From assembly GCA_003641645.1 (NCBI GenBank), contig QNAZ01000001.1:1-47809 (forward strand): a stretch of 47,809 nucleotides of DNA, read 5' to 3'. Below the pieces are notes generated by a model. It saw only the letters and a list, made by a program, of their open reading frames with translations, searched no databases and was not told the origin of the DNA. Position 1 is the stretch's first letter; every line of letters begins with the position of its first letter. The position numbers and the translations under genes were made by a program. Positions 8,383 through 16,462 of this stretch are shown here, in pieces. This DNA is from Thermodesulfobacteriota bacterium. GTDB taxonomy: Bacteria > Desulfobacterota > Thermodesulfobacteria > Thermodesulfobacteriales > Thermodesulfobacteriaceae.

Positions 8383-9322
8383 TAAATAATGCTTGTTTTA
8401 AGATTTTTGCTATTTCTCTTATTTCTTCTTGAGCTTGTAAAATACATCTTTTTTCTACAAAATCTTTCCATACAAATATTGGAGCAGAAGCAATCAAAGT
8501 AGTTGCAGTTCCTTGCGGCATTAGAAATCTTAATTCTTCTTTCCTAAATTTTTCTCTAACTTTTAAGCTTGTATATAAACCATACAAATCCTGAAAGTCC
8601 ATATAAATACGATTAAATAAATCATAATCTTCCTGAAATCTATAAGGCAAGCAGAAAGCATCTACATCAGTATATCTATGACTTCTCTGATTGAAATTGA
8701 TAGAAGTATGTCTTACCCATTGATGAGAACATACTCTACTAATATTATAAGCTAAAACTACTTTCCATTCTGGAATACTACTATTAAAGATAAAAAGCTT
8801 TGATTGTAAATACCTTGCATTAAATTCACTTAATTCAATAACAATATTAGATTTTAACTCAAATGATTTCATGAAATCATTATCCTTTCTCCAATCATAA
8901 AGCTCTATATCAATTAACTTTCTAAACTTTTCTTCTGGTAAGTTTTCTGCAAAATGTCTCAAAGTAAATATTGCTATAAATTCATCTATTGGAAATACTT
9001 TAAAGAAATATTTGAAAATTCTTTCTCTTGTTTCTACATTAATATCTGATAAATTAACAACAATTGGAGTATGAGCAAATATACTGAAATGTTTTTTCTC
9101 ATACAAATTAAGTAAAAATTGAGTTCTCTTTTCTTTATCTAAAAATTTTTCTTCAAATAGAATTCTGATAGGATAATCTGAATAATAGCAAATTCTTGCT
9201 CCTAAATAACTGAAAATCAAATCTTTTTTTAGGCTCTCTTTATTCATTCTTTCATATAACAATTCAGCATAATATTTTCTTTTTTCTTTTAGATAAGTTT
9301 CATAATTGTTTTTTGTTAGCAT
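8369..9322 (-). CDS. thyX: flavin-dependent thymidylate synthase
   Basis: The 317-residue protein carries the ThyX signature region near 204-217 (R-H-T-S-I-N-F-N-Q-R-S-H-R-Y), preceded by Q-W-V. It also has the N-terminal A-R-I-C-Y-Y-S stretch and an H-F-S-I-F-A-H segment typical of the family. ThyX makes dTMP from dUMP with methylenetetrahydrofolate and FAD. The third residue of the usual RHR motif is Thr rather than Arg, so activity should not be assumed. An AAAGG Shine-Dalgarno precedes the ATG. It fits with nrdDG elsewhere in the window as nucleotide supply. Confidence 0.85.
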   Translation of the reverse strand: MLTKNNYETYLKEKRKYYAELLYERMNKESLKKDLIFSYLGARICYYSDYPIRILFEEKFLDKEKRTQFLLNLYEKKHFSIFAHTPIVVNLSDINVETRERIFKYFFKVFPIDEFIAIFTLRHFAENLPEEKFRKLIDIELYDWRKDNDFMKSFELKSNIVIELSEFNARYLQSKLFIFNSSIPEWKVVLAYNISRVCSHQWVRHTSINFNQRSHRYTDVDAFCLPYRFQEDYDLFNRIYMDFQDLYGLYTSLKVREKFRKEELRFLMPQGTATTLIASAPIFVWKDFVEKRCILQAQEEIREIAKILKQALFNEKT

Positions 9323-9340
9323 TTTCCATACCTTTCTTTA

Positions 9341-10222
9341 CTATGCTTTTAAATAACTCGTTATATCTCTAACATAATCATTTATTCCAGCAGGAATATG
9401 AGTTAAACATTGCCCAGTTTTTATTTCTACTTCTTCAATACCAAATTTAACTTGCTCCCCAAAAGACTTAACATTCGACACAAAATTACATCTTTCTTTG
9501 AAAATATTTTTACCAACTTTTTCATCTATTTCAAAAAGTAAATGCATACCTTTTGAAGGAGTAGTGCAAGCATACTTCAAATTATCTATTATATCCAAGT
9601 TTAATAAGAAACTCTGCAAAAGTTTTATAAACCTATTTAAAATATCATTATAATAGAAATTTTCTTCATTCTCAAGTTTACTATTGTAATCAATATCTAC
9701 TAAAACAAACTTTTTATTTCCATTCTTTCTTTTTGATTTATGTACAAACTTATACCATTCATAATCTAAATGTTGTATATCTCTTTCTGTAAAATCTCCA
9801 CTAATTAACTTTCTTACATATTCAGTAACCATCATTCTGGCTGCTTTAAATAAATCTCTTGGTTCATAAGTTATCAAAATAGAAAAAGCATTTTTATATT
9901 CCTTATACAAAAGAGCAACATTGTATTTCATACCTTTAAATACTTTTTCCTTAGCAAAATCTTCAGTCAATACAGACAATTTTGTAATAATCTTATTGGA
10001 AAATTCAAATATATCCCCAGATAAAACGAACTTTTCTATACACATTTCATCACTATTGAACAAATGTCTAAATTCTAATTCCTTTTCTGGAAATTGCTTT
10101 ATTAACCACTTTCTTCTAAACATAATTAAACAAATAAAACCTTCTGTATCATAAAACAAAGGTAATCTTTTATAAATAAAGTTATCTAAATTAGATTTAA
10201 TTCTAACTATATTCATCATCAT
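9341..10222 (-). CDS. possible archaeo-eukaryotic-type primase (PrimPol-like) protein
   Basis: In the C-terminal half, three spaced elements resemble AEP-superfamily motifs. These are D-I-D in a hydrophobic strand (176-178), T-P-S-K-G-M-H followed by a hydrophobic strand (221-227), and an acidic strand E-V-E-I-K (264-268) followed by H-I-P-A-G. In AEP enzymes these bind metal and nucleotide. The N-terminal 150 residues are unrecognised. The position between ThyX and the Toprim primase supports a replication role. The call rests on motif spacing alone and may be wrong. Confidence 0.45.
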   Translation of the reverse strand: MMMNIVRIKSNLDNFIYKRLPLFYDTEGFICLIMFRRKWLIKQFPEKELEFRHLFNSDEMCIEKFVLSGDIFEFSNKIITKLSVLTEDFAKEKVFKGMKYNVALLYKEYKNAFSILITYEPRDLFKAARMMVTEYVRKLISGDFTERDIQHLDYEWYKFVHKSKRKNGNKKFVLVDIDYNSKLENEENFYYNDILNRFIKLLQSFLLNLDIIDNLKYACTTPSKGMHLLFEIDEKVGKNIFKERCNFVSNVKSFGEQVKFGIEEVEIKTGQCLTHIPAGINDYVRDITSYLKA

Positions 10223-10228
10223 AAACTT

Positions 10229-10432
10229 TTAACCATTTCCAAGCAAGCAACTAAGAACTCCAAATATTACAGCCAATACTAAACATATTCCAAATCCAAT
10301 AAAAGTTTTCTCTACTATCTGATAAAATACCCTACTTTCCTTCCCAAATGTATAAAAAGAAGTAATAGATGATATAGCAAATAAAACAATTGCAATAATT
10401 GAAAAGAACTTAGCTAAAACTTCCATAATCAC
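10229..10432 (-). CDS. small membrane protein with two predicted transmembrane segments
   Basis: The 67-residue protein has hydrophobic stretches at about 6-27 and 43-64, separated by a polar loop with F-G-K-E-S-R. No family was recognised. It lies between replication genes with short spacers of about six bases. Confidence 0.5.
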   Translation of the reverse strand: MIMEVLAKFFSIIAIVLFAISSITSFYTFGKESRVFYQIVEKTFIGFGICLVLAVIFGVLSCLLGNG

Positions 10433-10437
10433 TCTTT

Positions 10438-10944
10438 CTACAATAAACTCAACTCTAAAGCTTTTTCTTTTAACAAATCTTCAAACTTACAAATGATAAA
10501 AATCTCATCTGCAATTTCACTTTCAAATGTAATAATTGTCTTAATACACTTTCTTGTCTTTACTGAAAGCAATATCTCTTTGAAAGTTTTCATTAACATC
10601 AAACACAAAATTGGAAAGTAATCCTTTGTAAAAACTAATACAAGTTTTAATCTTTCTCTTTCATTTTCTAATTTATCAGCAAAACCAATCCACCATCTTA
10701 ACAAAACATTCTTTTCTGGATTATTGAAAACAGTTTGTAAATTAAATTTCTCACTTTTCTTTACTGCCAAATAAACCGGAAATCTTTCAAAGTGTTTATT
10801 CAACTTTATAAACCCTTTTTCTTCTTCTATATCTTTCAATGAAATACTGAAATATTTACAGAGTAGCTTTTTAACTTCAAAACTAAAATCTTGCTTCTTT
10901 ATATTTTTCTTTATCTGATTATTTAACTCTGCAAAATTTATCAT
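10438..10944 (-). CDS. unknown protein, 168 residues
   Basis: No family was recognised. The protein is a Lys/Glu/Leu-rich globular sequence with no clear motif. Its ATG overlaps the TGA of the small zinc-ribbon frame upstream (ATGA), which suggests translational coupling between the two. Confidence 0.5.
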   Translation of the reverse strand: MINFAELNNQIKKNIKKQDFSFEVKKLLCKYFSISLKDIEEEKGFIKLNKHFERFPVYLAVKKSEKFNLQTVFNNPEKNVLLRWWIGFADKLENERERLKLVLVFTKDYFPILCLMLMKTFKEILLSVKTRKCIKTIITFESEIADEIFIICKFEDLLKEKALELSLL

Positions 10945-11057
10945 TTTTTCTTTTTCTTCTTTTTTCTGTTTTTTCTATAAACCTTATCATAACAAGCAGC
11001 ACAAAGTCCTCTTGCATAAAGTCTTTTCTCTTTTCCGCATAAAGAACAAATAATTAT
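10941..11057 (-). CDS. small zinc-ribbon protein with non-standard start
   Basis: This minus-strand frame of about 38 codons encodes C-S-L-C-G-K, then C-A-A-C-Y, then a very basic Lys-rich tail. The two C-x2-C knuckles are typical of a zinc ribbon. The stop overlaps the ATG of the next gene, and the frame fills an otherwise empty gap, both favouring a real gene. No ATG, GTG or TTG is available between the upstream in-frame stop and the first Cys. Translation would have to start at ATA or ATT, or by coupling to the upstream stop. The start is uncertain. Confidence 0.45.
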   Translation of the reverse strand: MIICSLCGKEKRLYARGLCAACYDKVYRKNRKKKKKKK

Positions 11058-11059
11058 TT

Positions 11060-11350
11060 TTACATTTTTTTAACTTTCTTCTCATTTTGAGTTCTCAACT
11101 GCTCTAAATATTTTCTTCTCTTTTCATAAACTTCTTCAGAAAGCTTCTTCCACTCTTTGCAACTTTTACAACAGATAGGTTTAGTCAAATAAGTTTTATC
11201 ATCTATCTTTTTAGCAGAAGATAATTGTTCTGCCCTTTCTCTTAATTTTTCACAAGCTTCAGGAGAAAATCTTCCATACTTACACTGAAATGTATTTATC
11301 TCTAACCATAATTCCTTATCTTCTACATTAATAGGAGGAACTTTATTCAT
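11060..11350 (-). CDS. unknown protein with a CC-x2-C cluster, 96 residues
   Basis: No family was recognised. A C-C-K-S-C group near residues 60-64 and an upstream Cys could bind zinc. The C-terminal third is a basic helix. It overlaps the stop of the RuvC-like gene by four bases, so it is translated from the same mRNA. Confidence 0.5.
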   Translation of the reverse strand: MNKVPPINVEDKELWLEINTFQCKYGRFSPEACEKLRERAEQLSSAKKIDDKTYLTKPICCKSCKEWKKLSEEVYEKRRKYLEQLRTQNEKKVKKM

Positions 11351-11811
11351 TTACTGTTAGATAATAAAACCCTTCTCCCATATTCAGCAATCAATAATGC
11401 ATCTGCTTTTCCATCATGTTTGCCAATATCAAGATAAGGAAAAAGACTTTTAGCTTTTTCTAAAGATAATTGCTTTATTTCCTTTCTTGTTTTCTTTCCA
11501 TAATTTCCTAACATAACCTTTTGCCATTTCTTGGCAGTAATTTCTTCATAAGGAATTCTTAAAGTTTTAAGAATTCCTAAAATCATTCCATATTGAACAC
11601 CCAACTTGAATGTAGAAACAACTCCCTGTTTTGGAAATGCTTGCTGTTTCTCTACCAATGTGATCAAAATATTTTCCTGAAGTTTCTTTTCAAAAAGAGA
11701 AATAACTTCTGAAAAATCATCTGGCATTGCATAAACTTCAGCTCTTAATGTTTTTGAATTAATAAATGCAATTGCTCCTTTCTTTCCTATATCTATTCCT
11801 GAAATCAACAT
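11347..11811 (-). CDS. RuvC-like Holliday junction resolvase
   Basis: The 154-residue protein has an RNase H-fold active site in the RuvC order. The order is Asp7 in G-I-D-I-G, Glu54 in T-L-V-E-K, and a C-terminal H-D-G-K-A-D-A segment (132-138) supplying the last acidic residues. A K-K-W-Q-K stretch near residue 94 fits the family. Phage enzymes of this type cut Holliday or branched junctions during recombination and packaging. Its neighbours include a UvsX-like recombinase and a gp32-like SSB, which agrees. Confidence 0.8.
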   Translation of the reverse strand: MLISGIDIGKKGAIAFINSKTLRAEVYAMPDDFSEVISLFEKKLQENILITLVEKQQAFPKQGVVSTFKLGVQYGMILGILKTLRIPYEEITAKKWQKVMLGNYGKKTRKEIKQLSLEKAKSLFPYLDIGKHDGKADALLIAEYGRRVLLSNSK

Positions 11812-11824
11812 TACTATTTCTCAA

Positions 11825-12022
11825 TTATACTTCTGATCCATCTCTAATACTTGCAACTACTTCTGCATCAATCCAACCCATTTCTTCAAATAGTAAAAAT
11901 AAACCTTCTTTATTAGTCTCCCATCCTATTAATCTATCTACAAAAGTAAATCCATCTTTAAAAACAACAATACAATATCTGCCCAATTTACCTTTCAAAT
12001 CTTCAAAGTTAATCATTTTCAC
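11825..12022 (-). CDS. small protein, paralogue of the 67-residue protein at 18751-18954
   Basis: The 65-residue protein shares a core with the gene at 18751. The shared pattern is L-G-R-x-C, then G-x-x-F-V-D-x-L-I, then E-T-x-K-E-G-x-F-L-x-F-E, then I near the end. Short alternating strands suggest a small beta-barrel. Function is unknown. It overlaps the upstream 79-residue gene by four bases. Confidence 0.6.
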   Translation of the reverse strand: MKMINFEDLKGKLGRYCIVVFKDGFTFVDRLIGWETNKEGLFLLFEEMGWIDAEVVASIRDGSEV

Positions 12023-12258
12023 TCCAAAAATTCAGAAAGTTCTTTCAAAAATTCTATATACCTATCAGGAAACTTTTCCAAAACTACTTGAATAATCTTT
12101 TTCTTATCTTCTTTACTAATATTATTATTCTCTAAAACTAACTCTACAATTTTTAAGTTTCTTATAAGCTCTTTCAAATTACTCCAAACTTCATACATAC
12201 TTAATCTCCTTGCTAATCTATCCAATTCCTTATTCACATTCACTTCATTCATATTCAT
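12019..12258 (-). CDS. unknown small helical protein, 79 residues
   Basis: No family was recognised. The sequence is predicted almost entirely alpha-helical, with many Leu/Ile and Lys/Glu. It lies between the recombinase gene and the paralogous 65-residue gene, four bases downstream of the recombinase stop. Confidence 0.5.
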   Translation of the reverse strand: MNMNEVNVNKELDRLARRLSMYEVWSNLKELIRNLKIVELVLENNNISKEDKKKIIQVVLEKFPDRYIEFLKELSEFLE

Positions 12259-12262
12259 TCTT

Positions 12263-13267
12263 TTATAAAAGATTTTCTTTACTCAAATCAATATTTAATT
12301 CCTTTCTTAGAGAAGTCTCAATTTCTTTATCTTCTTCAAGAACTTGCATTAATTCTTTCTTTCTATATTTCTTATTCTGATACTCATACCAACCTTTTCC
12401 TTTATCTTCAATCATACCTTTTTTCACTAAGAAATGTAAAATGTTAAAACTATTTCTGAATCTCAAAGTTTCCATATCAAATAATAAATCAAGCTCTCTA
12501 AAAGGAATTGCTACATGGTTTTTTGTTGCTTTCAATCTGAAATATATAAAAGAAATATCTCCATTATCATCTTTTTCTTCTTTTATCCTTTTTATCTCTA
12601 AAGTAAGAACTGGAGCAAATTCAACTGCATGCCCACCTAATCTTGCAACTCCTCCACCAAAAGGAAGCATAGAAATCTTTTCTTTATTTTGAGAAATATA
12701 AACCAATGTTGCATTCCAATCGTATAATTGACTTCTTACTTTCCTAAAAATATGAGATAATACTCTTGCATGAACTCCAGGTTGATATTCTCCTTTCTCT
12801 ATTTCATACTCAACAGCAGCACTTAAAGAATCAATAACTGCTAAAATATGTGGTTCTTTTCCATATTTCTTTCTTACTGTCTTTACTAAATCTTCAAAAA
12901 TTTCAAAAACTCCTTCTACTGTTTTAGGGGTAAAAATAAGTAATCTTTTAATATCTCCGCCTAACTTAACAAAGAAATCTTTATCAAATGCATACTCAGT
13001 ATTAAATAGAACTGGAATTCCATTTTCATATCTTCTTTGAAATGATATAAGAAACTGTTGAGCAAGTAAGCTTTTACCACTGTCTTCAAAACCTGCTATC
13101 TGAGTTATTCTCCATGCAGGAATTCCTGGTCTCCCAATCACATAATCTACCCCAATTAAATCAGTTGGAATACATTTAACTTCAAATGTTTCTTCTTCAG
13201 CAAGCCCTAATATCACTTCATCTTTATACTTTGACTTCATTTCATCTAACAATTTATTGAAATCCAT
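12263..13267 (-). CDS. UvsX/RecA-like recombinase
   Basis: The 334-residue RecA-fold ATPase has Walker A G-F-E-D-S-G-K-S at 59-66 and Walker B I-L-A-V-I-D-S at 141-147. These are followed by an S-Q-N segment and a G-G-G loop corresponding to the DNA-binding loops. Length and order fit phage strand-exchange proteins better than full-length bacterial RecA. It would coat ssDNA and drive strand invasion for recombination-dependent replication. The SSB gene is immediately upstream and the RuvC-like resolvase is three genes downstream, forming a recombination cluster. Confidence 0.85.
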   Translation of the reverse strand: MDFNKLLDEMKSKYKDEVILGLAEEETFEVKCIPTDLIGVDYVIGRPGIPAWRITQIAGFEDSGKSLLAQQFLISFQRRYENGIPVLFNTEYAFDKDFFVKLGGDIKRLLIFTPKTVEGVFEIFEDLVKTVRKKYGKEPHILAVIDSLSAAVEYEIEKGEYQPGVHARVLSHIFRKVRSQLYDWNATLVYISQNKEKISMLPFGGGVARLGGHAVEFAPVLTLEIKRIKEEKDDNGDISFIYFRLKATKNHVAIPFRELDLLFDMETLRFRNSFNILHFLVKKGMIEDKGKGWYEYQNKKYRKKELMQVLEEDKEIETSLRKELNIDLSKENLL

Positions 13268-13293
13268 TTCTTCTTTCTTTTTCTTACTAAATT

Positions 13294-14061
13294 TTAGACT
13301 CCTAAATCAACTTCTTTCTTTCCAACTTCTAATGGAATATCTTCTGGTAATTTAGGCTCTCCCATTTCATCACTTTCTTCTTCTTCAGTTCTAATAACAT
13401 CAGCATAAATATTCCATAACTCTTTCTGTTCATCATAAGAATGAACTATCCAAATATTCTCAAAATCATCTAAATTGTATAACTCTTTCAAGTACCTTCT
13501 ATCTGGAAGAGGAGATGATTTTCTTGCTGGAATTACATTATAATCTGGATATAATCCTGCTGTTTCCTTTTCTATCTTTATATCATAACCATTTTCAGGA
13601 TGAGTAAAATCTCCATATTCAGGATCTTTTGCATAATTGATTAAAGATTGAACTACTTTCTTAATAGGTAAACTCATTATTTGAACTCCTTTATCAAGCT
13701 CTTTTAAATCTAATCCATTGCAGAAAGCTCTTTTTACAGCATAATAAACTCTTGCAGTTTCTTTAGTCAAAACTTCTGCTGCTAAAAGCTTCTGAATAAT
13801 CTCACAAATATAACATCTTTTCTGAAATTGTCTTAAACATAATGTAGCAACTCTATTATTTTTAGAACCAAACCAATGCAATGCTAAAACTTTGAAAACA
13901 AGCCCTTTTTCATTCCAGGGTGGAAGTATTCTAATCAAGTTTTGACCTTCCTTTGGTGTCCAAATAGGAACTTTACAATAAGATGGAGCAGTTCTTTGAG
14001 CTACTTCTTTCTCTGTTAAATCAAAATTTGGTGAATAATAGTTTACTATTTCTGAATTCAT
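13294..14061 (-). CDS. gp32-like single-stranded DNA-binding protein
   Basis: The 255-residue protein has a zinc site His62-x12-Cys75-x7-Cys83-x2-Cys86, very close to the T4 gp32 pattern H-x12-C-x9-C-x2-C. Before it lies W-T-P-K-E-G-Q-N-L-I-R-I-L-P-P-W, a core strand pattern of gp32-type proteins. The C-terminus is strongly acidic (a run of Glu near 225-232), as expected for the protein-interaction tail. It would protect ssDNA and recruit UvsX and the polymerase. A strong AGGAGG site precedes the ATG, consistent with high expression. Confidence 0.78.
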   Translation of the reverse strand: MNSEIVNYYSPNFDLTEKEVAQRTAPSYCKVPIWTPKEGQNLIRILPPWNEKGLVFKVLALHWFGSKNNRVATLCLRQFQKRCYICEIIQKLLAAEVLTKETARVYYAVKRAFCNGLDLKELDKGVQIMSLPIKKVVQSLINYAKDPEYGDFTHPENGYDIKIEKETAGLYPDYNVIPARKSSPLPDRRYLKELYNLDDFENIWIVHSYDEQKELWNIYADVIRTEEEESDEMGEPKLPEDIPLEVGKKEVDLGV

Positions 14062-14092
14062 AGCCTTTTACCTCCTTTCTTTGGTTTTTTAT

Positions 14093-14416
14093 TTAATGCA
14101 AAAATTTTTGTTCTATATCCTTAATCAACTTTGAATTTCTAATCTCCAAATAGTTAGCAAGCTCTGGAATAGATATAAGAAAGAAAGTATAAACAACAAT
14201 AGTCTGAAAAACTATCTCTTTTAATAGTTCTTTTTTATCTTTGAATTCATTTAAATCTTGTCTATTATATCCTTTTGCAACTCTTTGTAGCAATTCATAA
14301 ATTTTCTGTTTCAAGATTTCATTTTCAGAAGATTTTATTAAATTATCAGGCAAGCAAAATACAAACTCTTTCACAAAAGAATTATAAACTTCTTCAAAAA
14401 TTTCTTTTCTTGTCAT
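14093..14416 (-). CDS. unknown helical protein, 107 residues
   Basis: No family was recognised. The sequence is mostly helical with a hydrophobic patch near residues 65-87 (V-V-Y-T-F-F-L-I-S-I), which is too interrupted to call a membrane segment. It is co-directional with the SSB gene and spaced by three bases from the upstream small gene. Confidence 0.5.
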   Translation of the reverse strand: MTRKEIFEEVYNSFVKEFVFCLPDNLIKSSENEILKQKIYELLQRVAKGYNRQDLNEFKDKKELLKEIVFQTIVVYTFFLISIPELANYLEIRNSKLIKDIEQKFLH

Positions 14417-14418
14417 GA

Positions 14419-14682
14419 TTACTCTTCTTCTTTTCCTCTTTCTATAATCTCAAATCCTTTTCTTTTCACTAAAGAATATGCTTGTCCTGAACTTATCTCT
14501 AATGGAGACAAACCACAAACAAGAGCAACTACTTGAACTATTGGAAACATAATTCCATTTATGTTAACGAAGTATTTATGCCTTTTACTTTCAAAATAAG
14601 GTTTGAAATCCTTAAGGTATTCCTCAATCTCTTCCTTTGACATATTGACAAATTTCTCAAACTTAGGGTTTACCTTTGGCAT
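14419..14682 (-). CDS. unknown protein, 87 residues, first gene of the recombination operon
   Basis: No family was recognised. A basic N-terminal half is followed by a compact hydrophobic segment (P-I-V-Q-V-V-A-L-V-C-G-L-S). It follows a sigma70-type promoter and has an AAGGAGGG Shine-Dalgarno, so it should be strongly expressed. It may be an early regulator or accessory protein, but nothing in the sequence proves this. Confidence 0.5.
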   Translation of the reverse strand: MPKVNPKFEKFVNMSKEEIEEYLKDFKPYFESKRHKYFVNINGIMFPIVQVVALVCGLSPLEISSGQAYSLVKRKGFEIIERGKEEE

Positions 14683-14721
14683 ATCTCAAGTCCCTCCTTT
14701 CAGTTAGCTTTATTTTCTATT

Positions 14722-14749
14722 ATTATATCATAAAAATAAGAAATGTCAA
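14722..14749 (-). promoter_or_regulatory. sigma70-type promoter for the SSB/recombinase/primase operon
   Basis: Reading the minus strand, TTGACA (14749-14744) and TATAAT (14727-14722) are separated by 16 bases. A TG one base before the -10 makes it an extended -10 promoter. The stop codon of the upstream gene lies within the -35 box. Downstream there is a leader of about 40 bases with a Shine-Dalgarno. ATGATATAATAATA is shared with the other early promoters. Confidence 0.85.
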
Positions 14750-14976
14750 GACTTTCTATCTTTTCTTAACCAAATTTCAAGAAATACACTCAATCTTGTA
14801 ATATCTATCAACCTATTAAGTAAAAACTCTATGATATAAAGTTCATCATTTTCACTATCAAATTTAAGTTTTTGGATTGTTCTCTCAAATTTAGCTGCAA
14901 TTTGTTTCACTTCTGGCTCAATTTCTCTTGATAATTCTTCTTCAACTTTTCTTAAAGTTTTTATACATTCTTTCAT
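14746..14976 (-). CDS. unknown helical protein, 76 residues
   Basis: No family was recognised. The sequence is a predicted all-helical, charged sequence. It overlaps the upstream 166-residue gene by four bases, and its stop lies in the -35 box of the next promoter, so it ends its operon. Confidence 0.5.
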   Translation of the reverse strand: MKECIKTLRKVEEELSREIEPEVKQIAAKFERTIQKLKFDSENDELYIIEFLLNRLIDITRLSVFLEIWLRKDRKS

Positions 14977-15473
14977 TTCTTTTCTCTAATAAAACTTAAC
15001 CAATAATCAAGTATTTTATCTTTATTAAAACATTTTCTTTTATCTGCCTCTAAAAAGAATATAAATACTTCTTCTTCTGGCATATTTTCAAAAGAAATAA
15101 TATAACTATAAGAAGTATCAATAGCATACTTTTGCTTAAAACTCTCTGAAAATAAATCTCCTCCTTTCTTTTTTCTATGAAGATCAAACTCATTCTGCAC
15201 TTCCTCTAAAGTTGGGGCTATTGATAGAGGTAATCTTATAAGAGTTAAATAAGAAGTTTTAAGAAAATCTATTTTATAAAATATCTTCTTAAAAGTATTT
15301 AAAATGATAAATCTATTTTCAAAAGAAATGCCTACTACCCAATGTCTTTCTTCTTCTAATCTCCTAACTGCTTCTACTAAATGAGGTTTATACTCTCCTA
15401 ACTGAACTAAATCCTCAAATTCTCCATCTATTTCTTCCTTTCTTCTTTTAGCTTCTTCATCTAATAGAATCAT
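14973..15473 (-). CDS. unknown protein, 166 residues
   Basis: No family was recognised. A charged N-terminal helix is followed by mixed strands, and an acidic stretch (M-P-E-E-E-V-F-I-F-F-L-E-A-D) lies near the C-terminus. A TAAGGAGAT Shine-Dalgarno precedes the ATG. Confidence 0.5.
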   Translation of the reverse strand: MILLDEEAKRRKEEIDGEFEDLVQLGEYKPHLVEAVRRLEEERHWVVGISFENRFIILNTFKKIFYKIDFLKTSYLTLIRLPLSIAPTLEEVQNEFDLHRKKKGGDLFSESFKQKYAIDTSYSYIISFENMPEEEVFIFFLEADKRKCFNKDKILDYWLSFIREKK

Positions 15474-15484
15474 CCTACATCTCC

Positions 15485-15916
15485 TTAAAGTTTATTTTCT
15501 GGATTCTCATAAAGCAAAAATAACATCCTACCTTGATCTTCCAAAGCTTCTTTACAAGCTTGCAAAATTCCTACTTTTTCCTCAGCTTCTAAAACTTTTT
15601 TAGAAGCTTCAATATATTCTTCATCTGTATAAATTAAACTTTTCACTCCTTCTTCCGTAATCTTCAATCCTTTCTCTACTGCATCCTGTTTATATTTTCT
15701 ATATAATCTATAATAAGTCTCTTTCTGTTGCAACTTTAATTCTGCTAATTTGGAACGCATTCTTTCAAGAGCTAAGGCATATCTTGCTTTTCTTGAAGGA
15801 TAATCTCTTATCAAATCATCTAAATTGAATTCTCCTAATCTAACTGATTTTATAAATTCCTGATATTGCTCTAAAAAAGCATCTAATACTTTTTCATCAA
15901 ACTTACCATTAATCAT
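15485..15916 (-). CDS. possible UvsY-like recombination mediator
   Basis: The 143-residue protein is mostly a long amphipathic helix. Its size and layout resemble T4 UvsY (137 residues): a central basic helix rich in Lys/Arg/Tyr, then T-D-E-E-Y, then a C-terminal E-K-V-G-I-L-Q-A-C-K-E-A-L helix ending in a Gly. UvsY helps load UvsX on gp32-coated ssDNA, and both partners are encoded nearby. The similarity is weak and was judged by eye, so another coiled-coil role is possible. The SD overlaps the end of the upstream gene. Confidence 0.42.
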   Translation of the reverse strand: MINGKFDEKVLDAFLEQYQEFIKSVRLGEFNLDDLIRDYPSRKARYALALERMRSKLAELKLQQKETYYRLYRKYKQDAVEKGLKITEEGVKSLIYTDEEYIEASKKVLEAEEKVGILQACKEALEDQGRMLFLLYENPENKL

Positions 15917-15917
15917 T

Positions 15918-16460
15918 TCATTTACCTCCTTTTTCTTTTTGTTCTTTTTGGAACTTTGTTAGTATAGCTTTAACATAAGAGTTATGATATTTACAAAGCT
16001 GTTCCAAATCAAACTTAATCATTAATAATAACTGACAGAAATCTTTAACAGTCCTATATAAATCCAATTTTGCACAAGCTGAAACTATCTTATCAATACA
16101 ATCAAGAACATTTTCTAAAGTAATTCTTTCTGATAATGCTTTCTTATTTTCTTCATAAACATACAGAATTCTACGAGCAATCTCTTCCAAACTTCTTCTT
16201 GCTACAAAATGTTCTTCTTGTAAAATCCATCCAATCAAAAAAGCCCAAGCTTTCACTAATCTATCTTTTACTTCTAAAAGATTTTCATCATTAATTCCTT
16301 TATATAGAAGCAAAACAATTTCTGAAACTGTTCCATAAACTATTCTATTCCAGAAAGGATTTTCATTCTTTTTCCAATCATAATCATTAAAAAGCAGATC
16401 ATTAAATTTCATTTGATTAAGAAAGGATTTTTGTAATAATCTTAAATAATTTTCTTTCAT
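15918..16460 (-). CDS. unknown helical protein, 180 residues
   Basis: No family was recognised. The sequence is Leu/Ile-rich and predicted to be an alpha-helical bundle, with Trp-rich patches in the first half. Its last codons (G-G-K) include the Shine-Dalgarno of the next gene, so translation of the two is linked. Confidence 0.5.
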   Translation of the reverse strand: MKENYLRLLQKSFLNQMKFNDLLFNDYDWKKNENPFWNRIVYGTVSEIVLLLYKGINDENLLEVKDRLVKAWAFLIGWILQEEHFVARRSLEEIARRILYVYEENKKALSERITLENVLDCIDKIVSACAKLDLYRTVKDFCQLLLMIKFDLEQLCKYHNSYVKAILTKFQKEQKEKGGK

Positions 16461-16462
16461 TT

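Noticed and set aside
15918..16460. MazG-like pyrophosphohydrolase for the 180-residue helical protein
   Set aside because: The helical bundle is suggestive, but the E-x-x-E and E-x-x-D metal motifs of MazG were not seen.
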